Below, one piece after another: positions 24,376-38,390 of a stretch of 64,000 nucleotides of DNA (positions are counted from its first letter, which is position 1; each line of letters starts with the position of its first letter). The position numbers and the translations under genes are program-made. The DNA lies in NCBI GenBank assembly GCA_034509425.1, contig JAVTVJ010000540.1, positions 248,001-312,000 of the forward strand, in the 5' to 3' direction. The stretch is from Eopsaltria australis (Eukaryota > Chordata > Aves > Passeriformes > Petroicidae). The notes beneath the pieces were generated by a model that worked only from the letters and a program-made list of their open reading frames with translations, was not told the origin of the DNA and made no database searches.

Positions 24376-27300
24376 AATTGTGGATGCGTAGCCATACTTC
24401 TGGATTCAGACCCAAGTGACAAAAGCTTCCTTCTGGCCAAGCTCTGGCTTCCTCCCTCAGGGGAGTGTGAAAGGGCAGCAATGAGTCATCTCCGTGATCT
24501 GTTTTCCTTCCTACTGCTGAGCTGGATCAAACCCTGCACCTGTCCATGAGGTGGCAACATTTGTCACACTTACTAAAGTGCTTGGATGTAAACACATAGC
24601 CTGTTTCAAAAATGTTTGCTACCTGATTTTGTTTTTACTTACAAAAATGTCCATAATGTGAACTTTGGGCTAAACTTTACAGTGCCTTTCTATCTTGGAG
24701 CTAGTGCAGGGCTGAGCTCAGCTCTTGTGAATCTCCTCTATGACTACCTAGGGCTGCGGTTTGTAGTTTTGAGGTATTCGTTTGTCAGCTAGTCCATGTA
24801 AAACAGTAGCAGTAGATCATAGGGACTTGTAATTTCTGATCTGGATTAGAATTTCATATATAAAACATGATGGGACTGATACTGATTTGTTAAGTGCTAC
24901 AAAACTTGAGTTATGAAATTTCACTTTCGGTAACCCCAGCCATTCCCACCAAATAGAGCAGACCCTCAAAACTCTTCAGCTCCAAATTTGGAGCACAAAT
25001 TAGAAATAAAATAAAGGTCTTAGAAATTAAGCAGTGAGAAAACTTGATGCTGCTGATATTTTTTCAGTATAATTTCTTCTATATTAGCCTTATGAGTATT
25101 GGTGATTATTTCCAGTTTAAATCCAAAGGATAAGGATACTAATTTTTGTGGAATGTAGTTAATTTGACTTACATGAGGTTAACTAGAGAGGTAGTAACTG
25201 AGGATCCATTAGACAGAACCACTGTCCTTACTTTGAAGGCACTTTTTTGACCTTTGTGAAAGACTTCTATCAGTGAAATAAAATTTAAAGCTGAATCAGC
25301 AGAGTATGAGAATGAGCAAGGTGACTGAAGTGCAGATGATTGATGTAGGCTATAACTATGCTGATGATGAATAGTAGGATTTATTCTGACAAACTAGAAA
25401 TATTTCTATATAGCCATGTCAATGAGTTTATAAATTACTGCTGAGTTTTTTACTAGATACCTTAGCAATATTCTGTTCTGAGACCCCATTTTCATGGATG
25501 AGGTGTGGCCTCCTTTAGCCTCCCCTGGGCCAGGATTTCACCTCTTCTACAGGTGGTTTTAAGAACTGTGTAAACAATGTAGAGCAAGACAGTTTAACTA
25601 ATCAGAAGTCCTTCCAGTACCCTAGTGCTTATGTATTTTTAAAATAGCCAATTTTTTTCATCATTCCCGAGTCACAAAGCATTGTAATACTGTAAAAATT
25701 ACAGACTTGCAGTGCTTGTCTCCAGTGACTGATCCAAACATTACCAGGAGCTGGGGCTTGTTCTTACAAGGAGAAGGTAATGGAAAAAAAAATGCAGCTA
25801 TATCAGTTGTGAAGAGAGTAGTGCCCTTGAATACTTCTGACTTCATCAACAGCTGCATTTTCATGCACATAACATGGAGATTTTATTTTTTAAGAAGGCT
25901 TGCAAGGCTGCATCCACATGTAATACAGGAGTTGATTCACTCTTTTCGAGCAGTGGTTTGTCTTACTCTGTTGACTCTCTTTTGGGTTGAGTTAAAGAAA
26001 TACATTGTTTATTTCAGTACCATCCGAGTTCTGATGCTTCTGTACACCATGTAAAAGCACATTCATTCTTGCCATTGGTGAAATTTTTCCGGTATCCACC
26101 AAGTACCATTTTGACAAGGCCATTTGGGCACTGTTCTCCTCTCATAACTGGAACAGCCAGCCATGCCAGGAGAATAGTGAGAAGGACAGGATTTCCACCA
26201 GGAATGCTGGAGGTACTACATGTCTGTGACCTCTGTGGCCAAAATGTAACCAGTTAAGTATCTCAGGATTAGGTATTCCCTCTGCATTTGTAGTGGCAGA
26301 GATGGCAGGGAAGAGTGAGAAATGGCAGGTTCTTGAGGGCTGCCTGAAGGTCAGCGTACTGTGTATTCTGGTCAGCCCAGAGAGTTGGGGAACAGAAGAT
26401 TTACTCCATCCAGAAATAGATCCCACCAGAGGTGAAGTAACTTCTCCAGTTTTCTCAATGACAGAGTGGCATAACTTACAAAAGAGCCGTATCATTACTG
26501 GTAAATATGCATTGGGATAAAGATACAGCTTGATTAGCAAGTCTAATCATAGACAATACAAAATTTTTATGTGTTTGTAGATACTGGAATGGCTCCACTA
26601 GAAAATTGAATGGGAGATTAATAGCAAAAACTGTGTGTTTTTTATCTCAGCTTCCCTGTGACATCTTTTGCTATGAACAGGCTGATTCAAATAAACTGCA
26701 CAATACTCAGATATGGGTAGCGTTTTGATTCTTTATTTTTGTGCATATTTATTAAACCATTTAAAGAATAAATCTGAAAAGAATACAGAAACTGTATGTG
26801 TATGCCAGCAGAGTTGAAACTGCAGAAGTACAATCCTTACTATGACCATATTCATGCTTTCCTGAAAACTTATGTGTTTAAAAAGCCACAGCTCCATGGC
26901 AGTGTCTATGCAAAACAAAAAACAGAAAAATATCATACTGTTTATTATTGGACATTAGCAATATATCAGCCATGTATTTAAATAACCAAGTGTCCGCCCT
27001 GATGTCTGATATCAAGGAGCTCAGAAGTATGATATTAAAGTAAGAGCGACACTGTCAAGCAGCCCATGGATGCTGTTGAACAAGTGAATGTCTGACTGTA
27101 AGCAGAGAGTCTTGGAGTGGGAACAGAATGTCCAAATTACCATGGGAAGACTTAATGTTTGAAGTGTTGTACTGTGTTAGTACTTAGAGCACCTCCTCTG
27201 CCAGTGACCAATATCCCATTTTTCCAACGTAGCAGAAGTATCCCTAACTTCCTTTCATTTGGTTCAAACTACATTTGCTAATAAATCATTTCTACTGGTG

Positions 27301-30300
27301 TGTTGCAGTTGCCAAAAAGCTGCTATACAGCTCTTCCAATGGAGTTACCATCACTGGGCAGCAAACTACTGAAAGAAAGTACATGTTCACTGCCTCCTGT
27401 TTGGATAGGCAGCTGGGCAACTCCAGTAGGGAAACAGGCTGTGCTTTCCTTTGAGATGAAGTCTTGGATGAACTTGCCCTTTTGACAGCTTTTGATGTTT
27501 CGAAGTGTCCAGAACTCTACCAGACTTACATATTCCTCTCTGTTTCTTCCTGTACCCTCCCACTTCAATTCTGTTATTTTTTTAAATGGTTCTTGAAAAA
27601 TGGTTCTTGAAGAGATCTGCACCAGAAGCTCCTGGGCTTGACATCCCCCAGGGGATCTCCCACAAGCGAGCAGAGCAGGAGGGCTGCTGTGGGCAGGTTT
27701 GCATTGTTTGACTAACCTGTTGCCACATACTGCCTTCTGTCCTGCCAGGACTTGTTTGGGTATTTGGAGAGGGGTCTGCTGTATACTTGAGGGCACGTGT
27801 TTGGCTTCAGCGAGGTCCTTTTCCAAAACATGGTGCAGTATGTTGAACCATGAATGCTGTGCTGTCATCTTGTACTTGGTGTTCCTATTTCATATTGTTC
27901 AGTTTTGATGAAATGCTGATGAAAAGCCTTTGTCAGTCTCCAACTGATGCAGTAAATGTGATTTTTCTGAAGCAGCACAGCAAAGGTGCAGCTTTGCTTG
28001 AATTCATTCAGCACATATGTTCCATTTTCCTGGCACATAGATTTTCTATAGAACAGGGTTTCTAATTTGCAAATAGTTTCTTTTCTGCATTCGATTCTTG
28101 TTCAGGGAAATATGTGCTGCACATTATTTCTTGTACTTTGTTCAGATAGTTGAGTTCAGAGGAATAAAAGACGTCTTGGAGAGCTGGGATGTTGAGATTT
28201 GGTAGCAGACTTTCCGGGAGCCTATGCACTGGTACTTCCAGCAGCTGAGCACTTCCTGTGTATTCACATAGGTAATGAGGGTTTTCACCCAGGCACCTCC
28301 TAAATCCCAAGTCAGAGAATACCTATGAAGAGAGAATAGCCGAGAGTAACGTAAGTAACCTCTCATTAAGAACCTTGCCAGGTGAGGGAGCATGTTTCTA
28401 CGAAATCCAGCAAAAGAACAAACCCAAGAGATGGTGATGGAGAGCAAAGTTGTTTACCACTCTTACGACAAAAGCCTTGGTTATATTCCTGCTGTTTGCA
28501 TTTTTTCTCTTTAGTTGAAGAGTTTTTGCAGTGTTTATGATGGTGCTGTTTCTCCCTCTACCCCATTTCCATCAGTAGAATCCCAGCTGTGGTTTTTGCT
28601 TCCTCTGCCATTGCACCCAGTGCACAGAGAGTTCCCACCTGGGCCAGCAGTTTGTGTGGGGAAGTGAGTGCCCTGCTCCGTGATGCCACCCTGGATGCCA
28701 GCTCTGGTGTTGCCATCCTAGGGCAACTCAGCATCTCAGGCTTGGGATGGCAACAGCAGAGAGTGGTTTCATCTTGCAGGGTGCAGGAGGTTCAGCAACA
28801 ACCCTGAAAAAGAAAGACGTGATGTGAATAAGCAAAAACATCTATGAGGGAGGCAAATTATGTTGTTCATGTGCAATTACAGCAGTTCCTGAATTCCAGC
28901 TGCATGGCTGAATCAATACCCATCCCATTTCCTCACATTTACATTTTCTGTGCTGTTTCTGATTATTTCTTAAGGATGCAAATCATTGGAAACAACAAAT
29001 AACTGGGAGTTCTGCTCAAACTTCTGAGAACAGTCATGTTGAGATTTGGGAATTTCAGAGAAAATGAGAAGAACAACCAAAGACAAGTACACGATTTCTC
29101 CAGTGATGTAAACAAACCTGTAGCTCCTGCCTCCCGGGGAGGGGAGCTTCCTTTCTGTCAGCACAGGCTCCTTCACTTGACTGATCCTGGGGCTGGGGCA
29201 TGTGCAGGAACCTTAAATAACTTCTTCAGTGCTGCTCTTCAAGCAAGATGGAACATGTCTGGAGAGATATGTTTATGTATCCTGGGTGTGTTGCTTTTTA
29301 ATGGCTTAGAATCCTTTACAAAAATCCTATCTAATGTCAAGAGTGCGGGAGGGGTTTCTTTGGTTGATTATAGGAAAAGCAAATATGATGGTTGTGCAAA
29401 TAGTCACAGTTACTTTCGGCAAAGTAATTTGTCTTCAGCAATACCTCTGTTGTTCACCATCCACAGTTTCTTCTTTTAAAGTCAAACCACTGAAGAGACT
29501 TAAGCTGATCCCTCTGATCTATCTGGGATGTATTTGCAGAAATAAGTGATCTCATTACTAAAATAAAAAGTGGAGAAGCAGGGGATTAGACTGAAAATTC
29601 AAACTGTTGTGTATTAGGTAGCCCTCACACTACAGGAGTCAGAAATCTTGATTTCAAAATGCTACATAAACAAGTGGCTGGATTACATTTTCCTCAGATG
29701 GTACAACTTCTTGAATTTTTGGTGTGGAAGGCGATTAAATGTGTGACCAGGGGCAGCTGTTTTCCATCAGTAGCTAAAGAGTAGCTCATCCATGAGAAAA
29801 GGCAGCACTGTCTTTGCATGTTCACAGCCAAAGAGATACAGAGATAATGGACTAAGTCAGGGGGTGCTGCTGTTTCCTTCTCAGTTTCCCTTCCTGGGGA
29901 AGTAAGGATGGTAAAAGAGCACAGTAAGATCATGAATATCAAATGATGCTCTCATGGGACATGGGTCACCACAGGTTTCTGATGATCCAAGGTCTGTGAC
30001 TGCAGGCTGCCTTTAGAGCTGTTGGATTCTCTTTGGGGATGTCATCTTTGATGCTCCTCAAACTGTTGAACCAGTGAGAGGAGAGAGAGAGAGGACACCT
30101 TTTCCTGCCTTTGTGCCAAGATGCTGCTGTTGCACTTTTCAGCTGAGAAGGACAAGAAGTTTGGAGCAGAACCTGGGTGCATATGTTTGAACATAGAGAT
30201 CTAGAATGGTTACATGGATCACTGTGTGGAGCAGATCTCCTCATTCAGCTTGTTTAAATCACAGAAGAGGACCAGTCTCAAGGGGGATTGGGCTAATCCT

Positions 30301-31606
30301 TTTTCTTGTTTGTGTCAAACAGTCCTCGCTCATTAAAAACTGGAATTTCTTTTTGCATGAAACGAGTAAGTCAGCATAGGCTGCTTACCCAGTTCCAGCT
30401 CCAACTGCTGAGAAAGTAATTCTTTTCTTTTTAGCAGGTTAAGGAACATCATTTATGCTAACGTGTTTTTCTTTTGAATTCTTTTCTACAGATGCCTTCC
30501 AGAAATCTTTGGATGTTCGATATGTTACTATAGATATATAGTAAAATTTTGACAGCTTTCTTATTGCTCAAAACGTGAGGTTCCCTGCAGAGACCTTTTC
30601 TTCACTGTAGCCTTATTGCCAAGTTGTCAGAGCATTAATTAAACTAGAAGAATAAGGCATTGCATGTCATTTCCTATACTGGATGCCTTCATGTCAGGGA
30701 CATATCTCCATGGTAAGAACCTGTATATAAACAAAAAATAAGCCTGGCAACAATACAAAAGCTCTAGCAGGCTTTTAAGTGAGAAACATGGCAAAAGAAA
30801 ATACAGAATTTAAAGCAAAGTATTTCTTGGGAAAATGAAGAGTGCTGAATACTGCCATCATTAAGAACAAATGTGATGATTTTGTTTGGCTATTTGGAGT
30901 ATTCCAATGCTACTTTTAATCTCCATGTTTTAGGTATTTATTGGCTCAAATCTAAAAAGGTTTCTTATTCTAAACCCTCCTCATTTATTATAGGTAGACT
31001 TAATGTTCTTTAGTGGGATTATGGATTCTCTGTACAAGCACATAAAATTATGTATAGTAAAACTTTATTCCATATAAACTGCTAATAATTTGCATACTTT
31101 TCATTTTGCTCCATGGATCAAAATGTCTCATATACTATACATCACCTCTCTATTTTATGTGCATTTACTCTGCTGTTTAGAAGCCGGAAAATACAGCACA
31201 CATGTTGATGTTTTTCCTGCAATAAAATGAATAGATGCTCAAACTATAATTGCAATCCACCGTTTGCTAATCCTGCAGGCAGAGCCAAAGCACTACAGAA
31301 AAAGGAGTGTTTTCATTTTTTCTCACATTTTCAGGGCTGTGGGTTTTTGTGACTCTTCACAAAATAAATTTGATCATTCGCTGCCAAACTGAAAGAAAAA
31401 AAATATTTTCAAAACCTGAAAGGAAAAAACTGCTTTAGGGATTACAAGATGAAGGGGATAAAACTGTCTGGAGGATAAAACTGCTGTGGGTACACAGGGT
31501 ATTCCCTTTCTCCTTGCCATGTACGAAGCAGTTCCCGAGCAGTTACATACAAAGACTCTCCGTGACGGGAACACTGCAACTGTTTGTACCTGACTGTGCC
31601 ACTGTG

Positions 31607-31676
31607 GCTTGGGGCAAGCAGAGGGACATCCATCACCTGCAGCTTGGGGCAAGCAGAGGGACATCCATCACTTACA
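31607..31676 (+). repeat. 35-bp tandem duplication
   Basis: Two adjacent 35-bp copies beginning GCTTGGGGCAAGCAGAGGG lie at 31607-31641 and 31642-31676, differing at two positions near the end. The start contains the small palindrome GCTTGGGGCAAGC. On the minus strand it adds a repeated Ser-Ala-Cys-Pro-Lys segment to a chance frame. No gene is supported here. Confidence 0.9.
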
Positions 31677-32074
31677 GCCTTGGCCATGGGCCTGGCCAAG
31701 AGCACAGGAGTGTAAACTTCTGTGCCACTGAAAAGGGACCTGGACAGCACTGGTAGTGTCTTCCTTCTCAGCCAAACACAAGAGCACTGGCAGTCTCTCA
31801 ACGTGTTATTTGTAATGTTTTCAGGCTTGAAAAGTCCTTGCTGTTGTGCAGAAGCTAAATTAGCTTTATGCATGTGCTTCTGGGCTGGAGCTGTGTGCCT
31901 ACTCTCCATAGCAGCATTCACTCCTCCTCCAGGAGCTCCATGTCCAAGGTGGGCAGTGTGGCTAGAGGTCATGGTGCCTCTGAGGTGCCTGTTGTTTTAG
32001 ACATGTAGATGGAGTGGCTGTGCTGCCAGGAGCTGCCTGTAGCAGCATACGTAGTATGTTCCCCTTGGTGTCTT

Positions 32075-32480
32075 CATAGTATCACAGAATGTACTGAGTT
32101 GGAAGGCACCCATCAGGATCATCCAGGGTGTCCTGCACAGGACACCCCAAGAGTCACAACATGTGCCTGAGAGCATTGTCCAACACTTCTTGAACTCTGT
32201 CAGGCTTGGTGCTGTGACCACTTCCCTGGGGAGCTGTTCCAGTGCCCAACCACCCTCTTTGGTGAAAAACTTCTCCTGATTAGCCAGCCTAAGCCTCCCC
32301 CAACACAACTCCAGGCCGTTCCTTTGGGTCCTGTCACTGTCACCACAGAGCAGAGATCAATGCCTGCCCCTCCTCTTCCTCTCATGAGAAAGTTGTAACT
32401 GCAATGAGATCTCCCCTCAGACTCCTCCAGGCTGAACAGACCCAAGTGACCTCAACTGCTCCTCATGCAGCTTCCCCTTC
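32075..32480 (-). mobile_element. CR1 LINE, 3' fragment, minus strand (different subfamily)
   Basis: The + strand shows the reversed CR1 tail (ATCACAGAATGTACTGAGTT, GGAAGGCACCCATCAGGATC) followed by TCCCTGGGGAGCTGTTCCAG, CAGAGCAGAGATCAATGCCT and AGATCTCCCCTCAG...CTCCAGGCTGAACAGACC. These internal segments differ from the copy at 8047-8400 and point to another CR1 subfamily. It is 5'-truncated. Overlapping open frames at 31997-32308 and 32200-32445 are part of the element. Confidence 0.9.
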
Positions 32481-35400
32481 TTGCCTGACTGTCACTGGTA
32501 TTCCAGGTGCTTGTGCAGCAGCACAGCATGGGTGCCAGTCTCGGAGTTACACATCAGCAGAGCAGCTTCACACTTGTGCTACCTCGATCCTGCACAAACC
32601 CTTCCCAATAAATCCTGTAAGATGCCTGGCTGGCTGTTTGCTGGGGAGTCAGTGTCCAGGTATTTTACATCTCAGGCAGCCTATGGAGTTGTACTGGGGA
32701 GCCTAACAGTGAATCAAGCATGCCCTGAGGATTTGGGGCCAGCCCTGCAGGGGTGGGTGAGAGGTCTCCTCCTTCAGCTCAGAGTGTCACCCCTTTGGAC
32801 AGTCTGGGGTAGTCAGGAGCTCAGTTTGGTGCTGGGCACCCCAGGCACATGCAGGGAAAGTTAAAACTTCTGCTGAAAGTGTCGGGCCATTGTCACAACC
32901 TCCTCTGAAGTGTCAGTGATAGCATAAGCCTCCTGCTTAGAGGAGGCAGATTTTCAGCACAGATTCTGCCTTGGGGCAAGTTTCCCTGTGCCTGTTCTTG
33001 GGGCTGTGTCTGCCAGCAGGATGCACAGGGGCTCGTGTTCCTCTGCTCAGAGCTCGCCTCTGCCTGGTGTAAGGGACAGCACTGAGGTATCACCCATGAC
33101 CATGGACAGGCTCCATGTCCTCCCTAGCTCCTTCCCTGCCATCCCCTCTGCTAAAGCATCCCCACCATTACTCAAGCACTTGGATTCCTCATCTTCAAAA
33201 AACAGTCTTTAAAAATTATTAAAAATTTCTGGTAAATAGAGTTAATCCCCTAAGAGAGCAACACTTCAGGTTGCTTAGCTATGAGTATCTTTTATTCATG
33301 AGCAGCATGCGCGATACATTCCCATACATTCACCCCCTCTCAAGTCTCAAGCATTATTTCAGGCAGAAGAAAGCACATCTTTAGCATTGTGGGCTTTTGA
33401 ACAATCTGAAAATGTGTAATGAAGTGGCAACACATCTCAGAGGCAATAACCTGCTGAAACATTACAAGCCTTTATAGTCAGTGGGCATTTTAAAGCCCTA
33501 ACTTGTAACCAACAGAACTTTGTTATTAAATTATTACTTTTATGTACACAGAACTTTTCTCCTTCTCCCTATGTGTATCAAGTGAATCCTAAATGATAAA
33601 TTGCATCAGTCTGCTTCTTCTCATACACTGCTTGTTTTTAAACTTTGAAGGTCCTTAACATAATTTTCTCCAGTACATCCAGTAATTCCCTTTCCCTTTC
33701 TTTTCTGGGTGTCCCAAAGAGAGGGATATGAGAGTTCATAAATCTAGTGCAAACTTACAGCCTGCTGTTTCCCCTCTCAGATCTATTTTTTTAAAACACA
33801 GGTGAAATAGAAAGCCTGGGGAGTGCAAAGGTTCATCTCTTCAATTAATTTAACACATGTCTTTGTGGAAAAATAAAGCACAGATGAAAAGTCTGTAGAA
33901 AACCTGCTGCTTCAGTCTAAGTTCCTGGGGTTGGCTACTAAGCGTATTTGGTTATCAGTAGGATTAGTTCATTGTTGCTGAAATTTTAGCTTTGATCTCT
34001 CCTTATAAGTTTTTTAAATTCTGAGGATTAATTGCATTTGATGGGAAGATCCAAAGAATTTTTCTGACTCCAGTGGGTTTTGAAGGAGGCCACCTGAGGT
34101 AAATGATAGGAGAGCCCACCTCTGCATCTTGATCCCTGGAAATGGAATTGACCTTTTCACAGCTCAATTACGGATCAGTTTATATAAATATATCTTAATG
34201 TTCGACCCCAATCTCCTTTGTGTGCCCTGGTGCAGTTGGCCTGTGAATACCATGGTCTCCTATCAGCAAAAGGGGACAAGATATTTGCTCAGATGTTCAG
34301 AGTCAACAGCCCAGTAGAGATGGCCCCAGCTGAGGCTGTAACTGGGGCAGGTTGAAAAGCTTGGACCAGCTATGTGGTGCTGAGCGAAGCTTTCTGCTTG
34401 TCACCTTTGGTACTCAGCTGCCAATACTCCAAATCCTGCATTTAGCAGTACTTCATAGCTGTATGGATTTTGAAGGTGGTGTTTCTCTTACAGCTGTAAT
34501 TTCTCCATCAAGGATAAGGCAGCCTGCTGTGCCCAACAACTGCAGTTTTTACTCCTGCTGGGGAAGGAACACAAGGGTTCAAATGAGAGCTATGCTACTA
34601 AATGCGCAGTGCCTGGGGCAATCCAGCTCCTGTGGGCACCCATGGATTCAGTATCCCTGACCCTCATGGGCTGTGTGAGGCTGGAGAGCAGAGTCCCAGC
34701 TGAGCATCTCCAAGCCTTCCCCATTCCCCACTGTAAAGGGCTCAGTGCCACAAGTCTCAGTGAGCTATCTCCCCTTGTCAGTGGATCTGGTCCTGTCTCC
34801 CCCCAGCTCTGGGCCCTGTACTCCTGCTGTTTGCTTTGTGCCAGTTTTGGAGCTGATCTCACCCCACTGACACCCTAAAACTAACTCAGCCAAAAACTGG
34901 AAAGCTTTCTGCCATGTCTCAGGGATGGGTGAGAAGGGACAGGGAACAGTGTGCTTTGGTAGCCACAAGCCCTTAGGATCAACTCAGCTGCCCCCAAAGC
35001 CAAAACTTAAATATATGCAGCCCCTCCTGTTTCCCTTTATGTGGATGTTCCTTGCCCTTGGCCGGTGGCATAGTTTGGGCACTTCTAGTTGGTGGCTATA
35101 AATAGAGATTATGATGTTCAAAAAGACTGTTTAGAAGTAATTATCCCCTTAGTCTTCCAAAGGGGGGAACTCTGTATTCATGTTTGGGGTGTCTTCTTAA
35201 GGAGTTGTGGACAAACTTATGCTGCCCACATGCTGTACATACGAGACTTCTAAACTGACAACATGAAAGCCATTAAACCTGCCCTTTCTGTGAACTTTAA
35301 ATTCATTGGCAACATTTTTTTTTTTAAATCACACTCTAATCTTTCAGAGAACAGCCTCTGCTTAGGATGCTGTTCCAAGGAGAACCAGCCACCATACAAG

Positions 35401-36819
35401 GTGTCCTCTTGATTTATAGCTACAGCAGCCTGAATTTCATATAACATGATAATATCCTATAAAGTCTCAGAGCTCTACAGAGTCCTGCACAGATAACTGG
35501 TTGAGCAGTATGTGAAGACAGGATGTGATAATAATGTCTTCAGCATGAAACGATGCTATTTGGGATGCCATACTTCTTGGATGTGGGAGCCATAATCCTA
35601 TTATCAGTCATCAACAATAAACGACACCATTGTAGATATCCATTTGCTGAAGGTGATACAGAGAAGCTATTAGGAAGCAGCCTAGCCAGTGTGCTGAGGT
35701 TTCACCTGCTATTTCTTTGCAGATTTTCTCTGCAGATTTCTGCCCATCTGCAGATTTTTTTTTTATCACTGTAAATAAGAGGACATTTACTTCACTGCTT
35801 ATTATTTCAAGCCACCGGTTGTATTTCAGCATTGATTTGGGGAATTCTGTTCCAGGCTTTGGAGCTGTCTCCCATGGCATTCCCCTGCAAGAGACTCTCC
35901 AGGTGCAGAAAGCAGCATGGTTTGTGGATACATTAAAGTCTGGACCTACAGGGATTGGTAGCAAAGAATAGCAGTGAAATCTGCCATGAATTACCTGAGA
36001 TATCTCAAGAAAGGTAGGCAGGTAACAGCCAATTGACAGTGCCAAGCAAACAGATGAGTTTTCATCATCTTCATGCCTAGCACATCCTTTCCAGCTATGG
36101 CATACTTTTTGATTACACTATGTTATTTTACAACTACTATGAAATATTTAGGGCTTTAAATTTACATAGTCATAAGACACACTACTTCGCAGTACATTTT
36201 ATCATTCAAATACAGGAGCTGTATAATTACATACTTCCACAAAATTTTATTAGTGGAGAATACATAATTTTATTCTGGCACATTGTTGGAAATTATTTCT
36301 ATAATGAAATCATAGGAAAAATTTCTTTAATTAAGTAAAGTGTAAATGAACGAATCAGGTTATCCCTCTTTAGACTTCATGTGCTGGGGTTGCAGCTGTG
36401 TTTAGACTGGCTATTTGCCTTCCTGTGCTTCAAGCAACCCAGTGCAGCAAAGCAGACTGAGAGGGAAGATGTCAGGGCTGCTGCTCACTGTGCTGCCCGT
36501 CAGGTGCAGATTTACGCACACCCCAATTGCTTTGGTCCTTTCTTAGCAACTTTAGGGGCCTGCTGCCCACTGCCAAGATACAGCTGTTCATTGCCCTCAC
36601 AGCATTTCTTGACCATCCACTTTTAACTGCCCACAGTCCAAGGCACAGGAAGCACTTCACAGGCACAGCCTCACCCTGTGAGTGGGGAAGTTACCAGTGT
36701 CCCATTTGCTTTTCTCCTGGGGATGAGTTATTACACTGCAAGCAGGAGCTTTCCCTGTGACAGGCTGGTGCAGGGGGGTCCCTTCCCTGCACCTCTAATG
36801 CTGGGTGCTTTTGACTTGT

Positions 36820-38390
36820 TGTCCTGGGTTAGTCAGGAGGGGTCAAAATCTAGGGAGTGACCTATGCTGCAAGAAGGGATATAACTTCCTTCCTGGGAGA
36901 GAGAGCCAGTAGCTAGGTAGTTTTAAGGATTGATGTGTAGGTGAACCATTAAAAAGTTCCGCCTTTGAGGAAAGAACCATATCTAAGCCTCTTCCTCTTC
37001 TTGCCTGCTGATGTGTAGAGAGGAGCATCTCCTGCTTCTCTCCCAGGTAAGGCCCCCACCTCCTTCCAAAGGAGGGAGGGGGGTAAGGGAGGTTTAGGGC
37101 GGCCGTGCCGCTGCAGCCGGGCAGGCATGGGGGAGGAACCGGCTGGAATTTTCAGCAGATCCAGCTCAGCTGGTGTGTCAGCTACACGAGACAGGGCCAG
37201 GCCCCTGCTCCGGGCCAGGCAAGGACCAGGCCGGACTCCATCCAGCTCGGGCCAGGCCCTGCCCTGTCACCCCAGGCCCAGATGCCCCCAGCAGGCCGAG
37301 CCAGCTCCGCAGAGCCAGGCACAGAGACTCTGAGAGCTTCTGCCATCCAGCTCGGACCTGTTCAAACAGCCCGGCAGAGAGCACAGGATCGTCACACTGC
37401 CAGAGAGAGAGACAGAGATTAACTCTATCCATGCCTGGACTAAACTCACAGACACCCATCCTTCCTTGCAGAGAGAGGAACGAGTGAGGACATCTATATA
37501 GTGCCGCACAGAGACTTTACAGTCAGTGAGGAAAGCAGAACTGATACCTACAGGGAGGTGCATGAGAAATGCTTCAAGAGTGAAGCTGAAAATTCTTGGA
37601 GAACCATGGCTGGGGACTGAGCTAATAAGTTCCTTGTAATATATGAAGAAATAGTCCAAAGGGGGGATGTGAGGTTCTTATTGCAGCCAATGAACTGGAA
37701 TACCTGGGTAAAGACAAGTAGGTGTTGAAATAAGTCCAGCCTGATGAGAAACTAGAATCAAGAGAGAGGAGAGGCTGTTACCCAGAGCCCTGGTCCCGAG
37801 GAGAATGCTAGAGAACCTGAGTTGTCAGGAGAACCTGTGTTGCTCAGCACAGAAGAAGGGATTTTCTTTGTTGCTGCAATTGAACTGTGCATCCTTAGAA
37901 AGGTACCCCATGGACTGTTCATAACCCACCATAGTGGCTGTGGGAAGGCTCCTGGTGTGGGAGGGATCCACCATTAAGCCGATTTTCTTCCGGGCGGTGG
38001 CTGACGGTGAGGCAGAAGACCCATTAAAAACTGTATTTTTCTTACAGAAAATCCATGGTGTAAACAAAAGAGACTTCTCTCCCTAAATGAACTGAAACGA
38101 GCTATTTCTGAGATGGTAAACTGACTGGAGGTCGAGGTGTTGTCTTTTGTGTGTTGTCAGGGAGAAAGAAATGGAGAGGTGGGGGAAGGAGGGGTGGTCT
38201 GAGGTGTTTCGGGTTTTTCTTGGTTTTTTCTTTGTTTTAGGCATATTAATAAACTTTCTTTATACTTTATAAAGTTTGAGCCTGCTTTGCCTACTCCTAA
38301 TCCTCATCTCACAGCAAACGTCGGGTAAATTTTGGTAAGTGTGCTGGCATTTGGCCAGAACCTCGAATAGATGAACTGAAAACCACTACA
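36820..38390 (+). mobile_element. LTR-retroelement-like segment
   Basis: This segment has several hallmarks of avian endogenous retroviral or LTR sequence but no retroviral gene. It starts TGTCCTGGGTTAG, similar to the TGTCCTGG start of many avian LTRs. It carries a polypurine-tract-like AAAGGGGGGATG near 37657-37668 followed by a TG. It has an AATAAA at 38248-38253 followed by an R/U5-like stretch (CTCATCTCACAGCAAACG), and it ends near ACTACA. A GC-rich middle part (about 37085-37370) holds three ATCCAGCTC(A/G)G copies. I could not find a clear target-site duplication, so the boundaries are estimates. It could also be two adjacent pieces, an internal part and a 3' LTR from about 37667. Confidence 0.4.

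Noticed and set aside
27323..27868. 181-codon minus frame in the intergenic region
   Set aside because: No family recognised and no promoter or splice logic visible. A length like this can arise by chance in 64 kb over six frames, though I cannot exclude a diverged repeat remnant.
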